The position numbers and the translations under genes were made by a program. A stretch of DNA of 64,000 nt from Arsenicicoccus cauae (GTDB lineage: Bacteria; Actinomycetota; Actinomycetes; Actinomycetales; Dermatophilaceae), in the NCBI RefSeq assembly GCF_009707125.1, contig NZ_WLVL01000056.1, positions 1-64,000 on the forward strand, written 5' to 3'. How positions within the stretch are numbered: position 1 is the stretch's first letter; every line of letters starts with the position of its first letter. Below are positions 26,319 through 36,054 of this stretch, piece after piece. Below the pieces are notes generated by a model. It searched no databases, had not been told where the DNA came from, and saw nothing but the letters and a program-made list of their open reading frames with translations.

Positions 26319-27814
26319 AGGGGGCAGGGCTGCTGCGCGTGGTCGGGGTCGTCGTGGTGGGGGCCGCGGTGGTCGCGGGCTCCGGTGCCGTCGACGGCCG
26401 TCTCGAGGTGCCCGGAGCGCCCCGGGCCGCCATCCCCCCGAGCGCCCCGCCGGCTCGACCCGTCACGAGCCGCACCCTCGTGTGCCCCGGTCAGGAGACC
26501 GTCGGTGTGCCCGGGCTGCCGGCGGAGTCAGGGGCGCCCCCCGTGGACCTGACGGCGGTCGCCCCGCCCGATGCCGTCGCCGCGGCGCAGGGACGCGCGC
26601 TGCCACCGGGGATCCTGCAGGTGGGCCCCTCGGACCACCCGGATGCCCAACGGGTCACGGCGCCCGGCAACCCGGTCACCGCGCTGATCTCGGGGCCGAG
26701 GTCCGGGCTCGTGTCCGCCTCCCAGCGCCTGGCGCCAGCGCTGACGGCGGTCCAGCGGTCGTTGGCCACCACCGGCGAGCGCGCCGCCCTGGTGTCGGTG
26801 CCCTGCGACGTGCCGGTGACGGACGCCTGGCTCCCCGCTGGTGCCGGGCAGGCCGGTCGCCAGGAGCACCTCGTCCTCACGAACCCCCACGAGACCCCGG
26901 TCACCGTGGACGTGACGATGCACGGCGCGGACGGACCGATCGCCAGCGTGGCGGGGCGCGACGTCGTGGTGGAGCCCCGCGGACGCACCGTCGTGCTCCT
27001 CGACGCCCTGGACGGCACGCAGGCCAGCCCCACGGCCCAGGTCCACGTGCGCGGCGGCACGGTCCATGCGGCGCTGCACGACGGCTGGCTCGACGGCATC
27101 ACCCCGAGGGGCGCCGACGACGTGGGGCCGAGCGCCACCGGGCAGGAGCTCGTCCTCCCCGGCCTCGTCGTCGCCGGGCCGGACGACCCCGCCGTCGTGC
27201 GGGTCGTCGCCGTCGGTGACCACGACGCCGAGGTCCGGATGACCGTCCTCGGGCCGGGCGGACCGGTGGGTGACCCCCTGCCGCCGGTGCGGCTCCCCAC
27301 CGGGGCGAGCCGGGACATCGGCCTGCCCAGCCTGCCCACCGGTGCCTACGGCGTGCGCGTGTCCGCCACCAGCCCCGTGGCGGCCGCGGGCCACCTGGGT
27401 CGCGCCGACGGGCCGCGGCCGAGGGGCGCCGGCTCGGTCGCCGCGCCCGTCCACGACTTCGGGTGGGTGCCGGCGACCCCGGCGCTGGGCGACCTGGCCG
27501 GGATCCCGCTCGGCCAGCCCGGCGGCACGCGGTTCACGCACCAGCTCGCGATCACCAACCCGGGCGACGGCATCGTGACCACGACGGCGACGGTCGTCGC
27601 GGCCGACGGGACGACGGCTCCGCGCCGGATCGACGTCCCTGGCCGGGGGACCGCCTCCGTCGACGTCAGCGACGCCTCGAGCGTGTGGGTCACCGCGGCC
27701 AAGGGGCTTCGGGCGGCCGTCGCCACCAGCGCCGACGGCGGTCTGGTGACCGTCACCCCCCTCGTGGCACGGCCCCAGACGACCACGCCGTATGTCGTGA
27801 CGCCCTCCCCCTGA
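26315..27814 (+). CDS. DUF5719-family secreted protein
   Basis: The 499-residue protein begins with a signal-anchor (LLRVVGVVVVGAAVVAGSGAV) and then has a beta-rich, Gly/Val/Thr-rich extracellular chain with repeating units of the type HLVLTNPHETPVTVDVTMHG and HQLAITNPGDGIVTTTATVV. This fits the actinobacterial DUF5719 family, whose function is not established. GTG 26315 overlaps the glycosyltransferase stop (GTGA), so it probably partners that enzyme at the outer membrane face. It ends 18 bases from a convergent gene with no separate terminator. Confidence 0.85.
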   Translation: MKGAGLLRVVGVVVVGAAVVAGSGAVDGRLEVPGAPRAAIPPSAPPARPVTSRTLVCPGQETVGVPGLPAESGAPPVDLTAVAPPDAVAAAQGRALPPGILQVGPSDHPDAQRVTAPGNPVTALISGPRSGLVSASQRLAPALTAVQRSLATTGERAALVSVPCDVPVTDAWLPAGAGQAGRQEHLVLTNPHETPVTVDVTMHGADGPIASVAGRDVVVEPRGRTVVLLDALDGTQASPTAQVHVRGGTVHAALHDGWLDGITPRGADDVGPSATGQELVLPGLVVAGPDDPAVVRVVAVGDHDAEVRMTVLGPGGPVGDPLPPVRLPTGASRDIGLPSLPTGAYGVRVSATSPVAAAGHLGRADGPRPRGAGSVAAPVHDFGWVPATPALGDLAGIPLGQPGGTRFTHQLAITNPGDGIVTTTATVVAADGTTAPRRIDVPGRGTASVDVSDASSVWVTAAKGLRAAVATSADGGLVTVTPLVARPQTTTPYVVTPSP

Positions 27815-27832
27815 CCGGCCGGGCGCCAGCCC

Positions 27833-28297
27833 TCATGGATGGCCGTCGTAGTCCGGGTCCAGGTCCTCAGGGGCGACCATGAGCAGGGCTGCGGCCTGCT
27901 CCACCACCACGGCATCGACGAGCTCGGCGAGCTCCGTGCGGTCGCGCACGCGGGACTCGACGGGGCGGCGGTAGACGACGATGCGGGCGTCGGACCGGCC
28001 GTGCCCGGGGCGGGCGTGACCCAGCGGGATCGAGCCCTCCTGCTCCGCGGCCACCAGGACGTCGCCGCCCGGCACGAGCTCCACCGCGACCTCCACGCCG
28101 TCCAGGCGGCCACCGGCGCGGGGCACGAGGCGCTCGACCGCGTCGAGGACCAGCTGGTCGAACCTGTCCTCGCGGGACGTCATCTCGGGCACCGGGGGCC
28201 AGGCGAGGGGCCCGCGTCGGCCGCGGCCCCGACGGTCGCGCGCGAGCCGTCGAGGCGACGAGTCGTCGGGTGCGGGGGCAGGGATGCTCACGCCCAT
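27833..28297 (-). CDS. Rv3259-like zincin-family protein lacking the HExxH motif
   Basis: The protein has about 154 residues. Its core (EMTSREDRFDQLVLDAVERL, then PRAGGRLDGVEVAVELVP and RIVVYRRPVESRVRDRTELA) matches the actinobacterial branch of the metallopeptidase family PF06262. In bacterial relatives the next helix carries HExxH; here it reads VVVEQAAALLMV, so no zinc site is visible. It is probably not an active metalloprotease. The ATG at 28297 directly abuts a TATCGT -10-like element, so GTG 28291, seven bases downstream of that element, may be the true leaderless start. It is divergent from the DUF3499 gene, as Rv3259 is from Rv3258c. Confidence 0.75.
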   Translation of the reverse strand: MGVSIPAPAPDDSSPRRLARDRRGRGRRGPLAWPPVPEMTSREDRFDQLVLDAVERLVPRAGGRLDGVEVAVELVPGGDVLVAAEQEGSIPLGHARPGHGRSDARIVVYRRPVESRVRDRTELAELVDAVVVEQAAALLMVAPEDLDPDYDGHP

Positions 28298-28338
28298 CAC
28301 GATACGGCGCGCCAATGGCTATGCCGCAGAACGGAGAC

Positions 28339-28344
28339 TAGGGT
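28339..28344 (+). promoter_or_regulatory. TAGGGT -10 element of the DUF3499 gene
   Basis: TAGGGT ends eight bases before GTG 28353; no ribosome binding site is present. Confidence 0.5.
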
Positions 28345-28352
28345 TGCCCACC

Positions 28353-28883
28353 GTGACCGTGCAGCGAACGTGCTCCAAGACCCCCTGCGGCCGACCGGCA
28401 GTCGCGACGCTGACCTACGTCTACGCCGACTCCCAGATCGTCCTCGGGGCGCTCGCGACCTTTGCCGAGCCGCACTCGTACGACCTGTGCGCGGACCACG
28501 CCCGCCGACTCACTGCTCCCCGCGGGTGGGAGTTCGTGCGCCTGGTGCCGGAGTTCGCCGAGCCGGAGCCCGCCCCAGACGAGCTGGTGGCCATTGCGGA
28601 CGCCGTCCGTCGCCCGCGCCGCAGGCCGGACCCGGGGCCCGAGCCGGGACCGGGCGCGGGGGAGGAGAGCACCTCCGACGAACGCCGCACGCTCGTCGCG
28701 GCGCCCCGCACGTCCGAGCAGGCCAGGGAGGTGTCGGCCCGCGTGGCCCGGCAGGCCGGCACCGTCTCCGCGGTGGAGGTGGGTCGTCGGGGACACCTGC
28801 GCGTGCTGCGAGACCTCGGCGAAGCGGCCGACCCTGCCGACGACGCGGAGCCCGGGGGGAACTCCCCGGCCCGGTCCTGCTGA
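28353..28883 (+). CDS. DUF3499-family protein with putative zinc site
   Basis: The 176-residue protein has a conserved N-terminal half (RTCSKTPCGRPAVATLTYVY, then SYDLCADHARRLTAPRGWE) with C7, C12, C46 and H49 placed like a zinc-ribbon. The C-terminal half is a low-complexity, charged tail followed by a short helical segment. This is the DUF3499 family (Rv3258c), found between the zincin-like gene and manB. Its function is unknown. The leaderless GTG start is supported by the -10 element eight bases upstream. Confidence 0.82.
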   Translation: MTVQRTCSKTPCGRPAVATLTYVYADSQIVLGALATFAEPHSYDLCADHARRLTAPRGWEFVRLVPEFAEPEPAPDELVAIADAVRRPRRRPDPGPEPGPGAGEESTSDERRTLVAAPRTSEQAREVSARVARQAGTVSAVEVGRRGHLRVLRDLGEAADPADDAEPGGNSPARSC

Positions 28884-28911
28884 CCCACGCCCCCCTGTCG
28901 GACCGGACCGG

Positions 28912-28917
28912 TAGGCT
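28912..28917 (+). promoter_or_regulatory. TAGGCT -10 element of manB
   Basis: TAGGCT ends seven bases before GTG 28925, giving a predicted leaderless transcript for manB and the genes behind it. Confidence 0.55.
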
Positions 28918-28924
28918 CCCCGTC

Positions 28925-30373
28925 GTGACCTCACGCACCGACCTGTCCACCTTCGTCAAGGCCTACGACGTCCGCGGGCTCGTGCCCGAGCAGCTCGACG
29001 CCGCCGTGGCCCGAGCGCTGGGCTCGGCCTTCGCCCGAGCCGTGATCCTGCCCGAGGGTGCGCGCAGCCTGGTCGTCGGTCACGACATGCGGCCGTCGTC
29101 GCCGGAGCTGTCGCGGGCGTTCGCGGACGGGGCCATGCAGCACGGCGTGGACGTGACCCTCATCGGCCTGTGCTCGACGGACGGGCTCTACTTCGCCGCC
29201 GGGCACCTGGACGTGCCGGGAGCGATGTTCACCGCGAGCCACAACCCCGCGGCCTACAACGGCATCAAGCTGTGCCGGTCGGGCGCTCGTCCGGTGGGCC
29301 AGGAGTCCGGCCTCGCCGAGGTGCGGGACCTGGCCCAGGAGATCCTCGACGGCGCGTCCGAGACCGCCGAGGGTGAGCCCGGCTCCGTCGTGGAGCGAGA
29401 CCTGCTCGGTGAGTACGCCGGGTTCCTGCGCTCCCTCGTCGACCTCTCGTCGCCGCGTCGCTCGGACCCGATCACGGTGGTCGTCGACGCGGGCAACGGC
29501 ATGGGTGGTCTGACCGTCCCCGCGGTCCTCGGCGACGCGGCCGGTCTCCCTGCCCTGCCGCTCGAGGTCGTGCCGCTCTACTTCGAGCTCGACGGCACCT
29601 TCCCCCACCACGAGGCGAACCCGCTCGAGCCCGCCAACCTCGTCGACCTGCAGCGGGCCGTCGTCGAGCAGGGGGCCGACCTCGGCCTGGCCTTCGACGG
29701 CGACGCCGACCGTTGCTTCGTGGTCGACGAGCGCGGCGAGGCGGTGAGCCCCTCGGCGATCACCGGGCTCATCGTGGCGCGGGAGACGGCTCGTATGACG
29801 CAGGCCGGCGCCTCCCCGTCCGACCTCACGTTCGTGCACAACGTCATCACCTCGCGCGCCGTCCCGGAGGTCGTGGCCGAGGTGGGGGCCCGCGCGGTGC
29901 GCACCCGCGTTGGGCACTCCTACATCAAGGCCACGATGGCCGACAACGCCGCCGTCTTCGGTGGGGAGCACTCGGCGCACTACTACTTCAAGGACTTCTG
30001 GTACGCCGACACCGGCATGCTCGCGGCGATGCACGTGCTGGCGGCGCTCGGCGAGCAGGACGGACCGCTCAGCGAGCTCGTCACCCGCTACGACCGCTAT
30101 GCCGCGAGCGGCGAGATCAACTCCACCGTCGACGACCAGGCCGCCCGCAGCGCCGAGGTCACCGCATGGGCGCACGAGCGTGGCCTGCACGTCGACGAGC
30201 TGGACGGCCTGACGGCCACCCACGAGGCGGACGGCGACGAGCCGCTGTGGTGGGTCAACGTGCGGCCGAGCAACACCGAGCCCCTGCTGCGACTCAACGT
30301 CGAGGCAGCCGACCGGGCCACCATGGAGCGGGTCCGCGACGAGGTCCTGACGATCATCCGAGGAAAGGCGTGA
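28925..30373 (+). CDS. manB: Phosphomannomutase/phosphoglucomutase ManB
   Basis: The 482-residue protein is a member of the alpha-D-phosphohexomutase superfamily. The phosphoserine loop is TASHNPAAYNGIK (about residues 103-115), the Mg2+ loop is DGDADR (about 258-263), a sugar-binding block includes GGEHSAHYYFKDF, and the C-terminal phosphate-binding loop is VRPSNTEPLLRLN. It interconverts mannose-6-phosphate and mannose-1-phosphate, supplying GDP-mannose for cell-envelope mannosides. The start is the GTG seven bases after TAGGCT. A small Trm112-like gene overlaps its end (GTGA). Confidence 0.94.
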   Translation: MTSRTDLSTFVKAYDVRGLVPEQLDAAVARALGSAFARAVILPEGARSLVVGHDMRPSSPELSRAFADGAMQHGVDVTLIGLCSTDGLYFAAGHLDVPGAMFTASHNPAAYNGIKLCRSGARPVGQESGLAEVRDLAQEILDGASETAEGEPGSVVERDLLGEYAGFLRSLVDLSSPRRSDPITVVVDAGNGMGGLTVPAVLGDAAGLPALPLEVVPLYFELDGTFPHHEANPLEPANLVDLQRAVVEQGADLGLAFDGDADRCFVVDERGEAVSPSAITGLIVARETARMTQAGASPSDLTFVHNVITSRAVPEVVAEVGARAVRTRVGHSYIKATMADNAAVFGGEHSAHYYFKDFWYADTGMLAAMHVLAALGEQDGPLSELVTRYDRYAASGEINSTVDDQAARSAEVTAWAHERGLHVDELDGLTATHEADGDEPLWWVNVRPSNTEPLLRLNVEAADRATMERVRDEVLTIIRGKA

Positions 30374-30573
30374 CCGACATGTGCGAGCCCACCACCAGCA
30401 GCACGATCCAGCCCTGGCTGAGGGAGATCCTGCGGTCCCCGGGCGGCAAGCATCGGCTCGTCGACGCCGAGGGGCCCGACGGCCCCGAGCTGCGCTGCGA
30501 GGAGCTCGGCGTGGCCTTCCCCATCGTCGACGGGATCCCCGTGCTGCTCCTGGACGAGGCCCGCACCCTCTGA
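30370..30573 (+). CDS. Trm112/UPF0434-like small protein
   Basis: The 67-residue protein has the short beta-rich Trm112 pattern: LREILRSPGGKHRLV, then LRCEELGVAFPIVDGIPVLLLDEA. The canonical CPxC-like position is SPGG here, so the zinc-knuckle cysteine is lost. Trm112 proteins stabilise methyltransferases in eukaryotes and archaea; bacterial members lie beside sugar nucleotide genes, and their role is unclear. GTG 30370 overlaps the manB stop, with AGGAAAGG as ribosome binding site. ATG 30379 is an alternative start. Confidence 0.8.
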   Translation: MTDMCEPTTSSTIQPWLREILRSPGGKHRLVDAEGPDGPELRCEELGVAFPIVDGIPVLLLDEARTL

Positions 30574-30611
30574 CCCACCCGCACCGCACCACTCCCCGAG
30601 GAGGGCCGGCG

Positions 30612-31790
30612 ATGCCGCAGCTCGACGAAGCACTGGTCGACGACCCGCACGAGGTGCAGCGCCTCGACTCGCGGGGGCACCTGCGGGCGCTCGCGACCGC
30701 AGGTGCGCAGGTGCGTGAGGCTGCGCACCTCGCCGCCGAGGCCGGGATCGACCGACTCGAGCGTGAGGAGCGCCCCCGCGCCGTGCTCGTGGCGGCCCTC
30801 GGCGGGTCGGCGGTGGTGGGGGAGGTCCTCACCGTCCTCGCGGAGGCGCAGAGCCCGGTGCCGGTGTCCCAGCGCGCCGCGGGACCGCTGCCGGCCTGGG
30901 TCGGCCCGATGGACCTGGTCGTCGCGGTCTCGCTGTCGGGGCGTGCACCCGGGCCCCTCGGTCTCGCCGCCGAGGCCGGACGACGCGGTGCCCAGCTGGT
31001 GACGGTGGGCGCCGACGAGTCACCCCTCGCCGACGTCACCGCCCGTGCGCGGGGCCTGCACGTCCCCGTCCCGCGGGGGCTGGTGTCCTCGCGCACGTCC
31101 CTGTGGTCCCTGCTGACGCCCGTGCTGCTCGCGAGCGCCACGCTCGGCGTCGTGGACCTGCCGGCACCGGTCCTCGACGAGCTCGCCGACCGTCTCGACG
31201 CGCAGGCCGAGGCGTGCCGGCCGTCGTCCGAGTGCTTCGTCAACCCCGCCAAGATCGCGGCGCAGGCGCTGGTCGAGACGGTCCCGGTGGTGCTGGGTGA
31301 CGGCCCGCTGATGGGCGTGGCCGCCCACCGGGCCGTGGCCGGGCTCGCCCGCACGGCTCGCATCCCGGCGATGCACGGCTGCCTGCCGGACGGGGCCTCG
31401 CAGGTCGTGGCGACCTTCGGCGGTCCCTTCACGGCGGCCGGTGGGCAGGGCGCGGGCAGCCTCGCCGCCGCGCGCGGCGGGCGCGACATCTTCGCCGACC
31501 CCTTCCTCGACGCCCCGGAGGAGCCGCCGCTGGGGCTGCTGATGCTGCGCGAGGGCGGCAGCGGCATACCGCCCGAGCAGACCTCGTTGGCCGAGACGGT
31601 GCTGCAGGAGGCCCACGACGTCGGCGTCCGGGTGCAGGAGATCACGAGCGGGGCCAGGCACCCGGCCGTGCGGCTCGCCGAGGTCATGGCGCTCACCGAC
31701 TTCCTGAGCACCTACGCCGCCCTCGGGCTCGGGCTCGACCCGTCCACCAACCCCCACGTGGCCAACCTGCGCGCGGCGGGCCACCCCTGA
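30612..31790 (+). CDS. SIS-domain protein (Rv3256c/TobH-like, phosphosugar isomerase fold)
   Basis: The 392-residue protein contains an N-terminal SIS domain: [20 protein letters not shown] and [24 protein letters not shown] (strand-loop-helix elements that bind phosphosugars), and a C-terminal half with a bacterial phosphoglucose/phosphomannose isomerase-like pattern. GAGGAGG lies nine bases before ATG 30612. Lying after manB, it likely acts on mannose or glucose phosphates or controls that pathway. Isomerase activity has not been demonstrated for this branch, so the function is inferred. Confidence 0.85.
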   Translation: MPQLDEALVDDPHEVQRLDSRGHLRALATAGAQVREAAHLAAEAGIDRLEREERPRAVLVAALGGSAVVGEVLTVLAEAQSPVPVSQRAAGPLPAWVGPMDLVVAVSLSGRAPGPLGLAAEAGRRGAQLVTVGADESPLADVTARARGLHVPVPRGLVSSRTSLWSLLTPVLLASATLGVVDLPAPVLDELADRLDAQAEACRPSSECFVNPAKIAAQALVETVPVVLGDGPLMGVAAHRAVAGLARTARIPAMHGCLPDGASQVVATFGGPFTAAGGQGAGSLAAARGGRDIFADPFLDAPEEPPLGLLMLREGGSGIPPEQTSLAETVLQEAHDVGVRVQEITSGARHPAVRLAEVMALTDFLSTYAALGLGLDPSTNPHVANLRAAGHP

Positions 31791-31799
31791 CCCGTCACC

Positions 31800-31897
31800 T
31801 AGACTTGCCGGCGGTCGGCGCAGGTGATGACCCTGCAGCCCGGAGGGGCGGCGCCAGGCCCAGACCGTCGTCATACCAACCGAAGGGACTGTCCACC
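31800..31897 (+). promoter_or_regulatory. ahcY promoter and structured leader
   Basis: TAGACT (31800-31805) is a -10-like element predicting an mRNA with a leader of about 85 bases, unlike the leaderless neighbours. GGCGGTC (31810-31816) can pair with GACCGTC (31863-31869), and inside it GGCGC (31817-31821) pairs with GCGCC (31851-31855), enclosing two small hairpins. AAGGGA precedes the GTG start by ten bases. I could not match the leader with certainty to a known SAH or SAM riboswitch. Confidence 0.4.
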
Positions 31898-33370
<1,473 letters not shown>

Positions 33371-33377
33371 CACCGGT

Positions 33378-33433
33378 CGTATGCCGCGGGCCCGCGCCTC
33401 CACCCCGGGGGCGTCGGCCCGCTGCGGCATACG
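33378..33433 (+). terminator. Long hairpin after ahcY
   Basis: The arms CGTATGCCGC (33378-33387) and GCGGCATACG (33424-33433) are perfect 10-bp inverted repeats, and GGGCC/GGCCC (33388-33392 / 33416-33420) extend the stem inward with a small bulge. It begins seven bases after the ahcY stop. There is no T tract. The arms also carry the recurrent GGCATAC motif described in the findings. Confidence 0.65.
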
Positions 33434-33576
33434 GCCTGGTCACCGGTGCGCCGGCCCACCGGTCGACGGGGCTGCCGGGCGGGCCGAGACACGCCGCAGG
33501 TCCGTGACCCTACCGTTATCCCGGGCCCACCGTGTGTGAAGATGACGCAGGACGTCCCGCAGCGAAGGAGCACCCC

Positions 33577-34257
33577 GTGAAGACCCGGATCCTGGTGGTC
33601 GACGACGACCTCGCGCTCGCCGAGATGCTGGGCATCGTGCTGACCAACGAGGGTTTCGACGTGACGCACGTCGCGACCGGCAGCGCAGCCGTGCCTGCCT
33701 TCCGCGAGGTCAAGCCGGACCTCGTGCTGCTCGACGTGATGCTGCCGGGCCTGGACGGCGTCGAGGTGTGCCGCCGCATCCGGGCCGAGTCGGGTGTGCC
33801 CATCGTCATGCTCAGCGCCCGCACCGACACGACCGACGTGGTGGTCGGGCTCGAGTCCGGGGCCGACGACTACATCGTCAAGCCGTTCAAGCCCGCCGAG
33901 CTGATCGCCCGGATGCGGGTGCGGCTGCGGCGCGGCGAGGAGGTCGAGCAGGAGCACCTGACCATCGGCGACCTGTCGATCGACGTCGCCGGCCACGCCG
34001 TCAAGCGCGGCGACGAGACGCTGTCCCTCACCCCGCTGGAGTTCGACCTGCTCGTCGCGCTGGCGCGCAAGCCCTGGCAGGTGTTCACGCGCGAGGTCCT
34101 GCTCGAGCAGGTGTGGGGCTACCGCCACGCCGGCGACACCCGCCTGGTCAACGTCCACGTGCAGCGCCTGCGCTCCAAGATCGAGCACGACCCCGAGCAC
34201 CCCGAGATCGTGCTGACGGTGCGCGGGGTGGGCTACAAGGCCGGCGGCTCGGCCTAG
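33577..34257 (+). CDS. mtrA: Response regulator MtrA
   Basis: The 226-residue OmpR/PhoB-type regulator has receiver residues D10/D11 and phospho-acceptor D53 (LVLLDVML), a switch Lys in IVKPFKPAEL, and a C-terminal winged helix ending VNVHVQRLRSKIE then VRGVGYKAGG. GAAGGAG lies nine bases before GTG 33577. With mtrB and lpqB it forms the conserved actinobacterial three-gene unit that coordinates cell-wall metabolism and division. Three bases separate it from mtrB. A TACCGT -10-like element lies at 33511-33516. Confidence 0.97.
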   Translation: MKTRILVVDDDLALAEMLGIVLTNEGFDVTHVATGSAAVPAFREVKPDLVLLDVMLPGLDGVEVCRRIRAESGVPIVMLSARTDTTDVVVGLESGADDYIVKPFKPAELIARMRVRLRRGEEVEQEHLTIGDLSIDVAGHAVKRGDETLSLTPLEFDLLVALARKPWQVFTREVLLEQVWGYRHAGDTRLVNVHVQRLRSKIEHDPEHPEIVLTVRGVGYKAGGSA

Positions 34258-34260
34258 GCC

Positions 34261-36054
34261 ATGGCCCGCACCCTCAAGTCCGACCTCGCGGCCCTGCGAG
34301 GTCGGATCGCTCGTCTCGGGGGTGGGGTCCTGGCACGCTCCTGGATGCGGCACGGGGTCAACCGCGTGGTCGAGCTGTGGAGCCGGTCCCTGCTGCTGCG
34401 GACCGTCGCCAGCACCATGGTCCTAGGGACCGCCATGCTGCTGATCGTCGGGTCCTACCTGCACGGTCGGGTCGCCGACGGGCTGACCGAGGAGAAGCTC
34501 CGGACCGCCTCCAACGACGCCGCTGCCCGGCTGCGCTCGGCGCAGGCGAGGTTCGACGACGCCGACAAGACCGACGACGCGGCGCTGCGCCAGATGGCCA
34601 CCGACATCGTGCAGCAGGACAAGGCCCCGGACCTGTCGAGGGACGTGATCTTCACCCCTGCCCAGGACAACACCCGCAAGCCGCTGCCGACGGTCGCCGC
34701 GGGCGACCTCACCCTCGGCGAGATCCCGGCGACGCTGCAGGGCCGCGTGCAGGCCGACCGCGGCCACCAGCAGATCCAGGTGGTGACGCTGGCCCGCGAC
34801 GACGGGGAGCTGCCGACCGTCGTCGTGGGCGCGCGCGTCCAGCTGCCGCCGGGGGTGGGCGGGTACGACCTCTACTACGCCTACCCGATGCGGGCCGAGG
34901 CCAAGGCCCTCGACATCGTGACCCGCAACCTGCTGCTCGCGGGGTCCCTGCTGATCGTGCTCATCGGCGGCGTGGCGTTCGTCGTCACCCGGCTCGTCGT
35001 CGATCCCGTGCGACGGGCCGCCCAGGTGGCCGAGCGGCTGGCCTCCGGGCGGCTGGACCAGCGGATGGCGGTCAAGGGCACCGATGACATCGCCGTGCTC
35101 GGACGGTCCTTCAACCGGATGGCGTCCAGCCTGCAGACGCAGATCGTGCAGCTGGAGGGGCTGTCCAGGCTGCAGCAGCAGTTCGTCTCGGACGTGTCGC
35201 ACGAGCTGCGCACGCCGCTCACCACGGTGCGGATGGCCGCCGACGTGCTGTACGACGCCCGGGGCGACTTCTCCGCCGGCGCGGCCCGCAGCGCCGAGCT
35301 GCTCACCGGCCAGCTGGAGAGGTTCGAGAACCTCCTGACCGACCTGCTCGAGATCAGCCGCATCGACGCCGGGGCCGCGACGATCGAGCCGCAGCCCGTC
35401 GACCTGCGTCAGCTCGCGCAGGAGGTCGTCGACGACGCGGACGCGTTGGCCGCGCGCCGCGGCAGCCCCGTCACGATCGTGGCGCCGCCGCAACCGGTGG
35501 TCGCCGAGGTGGACCGGCGCCGCGTCACCCGCATCCTGCGCAACCTCGTCGTCAACGCGATCGAGCACGGGGAGGGCGAACCCATCTACGTCGAGATCGG
35601 CCGCAACGCCGAGGCCGCCGCCGTCGCGGTCCGCGACAGCGGGGTCGGCCTGCGGCCGGGGGAGGCGTCTTTGGTGTTCACGAGGTTCTGGCGGGCCGAC
35701 CCGGCGAGGGCGCGCACCACCGGTGGCACCGGCCTGGGGCTGTCGATCTCGATGGAGGACGCCCACCTGCACCACGGGTGGCTCGAGGCCTGGGGCCAGC
35801 CCGGTGTGGGCTCGTGCTTCCGGCTCACCCTGCCGCTGACCTTCGGGGAGGACGTCACCGAGTCCCCCCTCCCGATGCAGCCGCTGGGGTTGCGCGTGAA
35901 CCCGCCCGTGCCCGCGCAGACCACCGACGAGCTCCTCGACCCGGTCCCGGGCACCTCCCTCGACGCCGGCACGACGGGCGTGCTGGCGCTGCTGCCCGAC
36001 CAGCTCACGGCGGCCCCGCCGCACAAGGACCCGACCGGGGTGAACCAGCCGTGA
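34261..36054 (+). CDS. mtrB: Sensor histidine kinase MtrB
   Basis: The 597-residue kinase has a first membrane helix (LLLRTVASTMVLGTAMLLIV, about residues 43-62), an extracellular sensor domain (about 65-220), a second helix (NLLLAGSLLIVLIGGVAFVV), a HAMP domain, the dimerisation helix with His314 (VSDVSHELRTPL), and an ATPase domain with N, G1 and G2 boxes (NLVVNAIEHG, RDSGVGL, GGTGLGLSI). The C-terminal tail of about 60 residues is Pro-rich. ATG 34261 follows the mtrA stop after three bases, and the stop overlaps lpqB (GTGA). It phosphorylates MtrA. Confidence 0.97.
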   Translation: MARTLKSDLAALRGRIARLGGGVLARSWMRHGVNRVVELWSRSLLLRTVASTMVLGTAMLLIVGSYLHGRVADGLTEEKLRTASNDAAARLRSAQARFDDADKTDDAALRQMATDIVQQDKAPDLSRDVIFTPAQDNTRKPLPTVAAGDLTLGEIPATLQGRVQADRGHQQIQVVTLARDDGELPTVVVGARVQLPPGVGGYDLYYAYPMRAEAKALDIVTRNLLLAGSLLIVLIGGVAFVVTRLVVDPVRRAAQVAERLASGRLDQRMAVKGTDDIAVLGRSFNRMASSLQTQIVQLEGLSRLQQQFVSDVSHELRTPLTTVRMAADVLYDARGDFSAGAARSAELLTGQLERFENLLTDLLEISRIDAGAATIEPQPVDLRQLAQEVVDDADALAARRGSPVTIVAPPQPVVAEVDRRRVTRILRNLVVNAIEHGEGEPIYVEIGRNAEAAAVAVRDSGVGLRPGEASLVFTRFWRADPARARTTGGTGLGLSISMEDAHLHHGWLEAWGQPGVGSCFRLTLPLTFGEDVTESPLPMQPLGLRVNPPVPAQTTDELLDPVPGTSLDAGTTGVLALLPDQLTAAPPHKDPTGVNQP

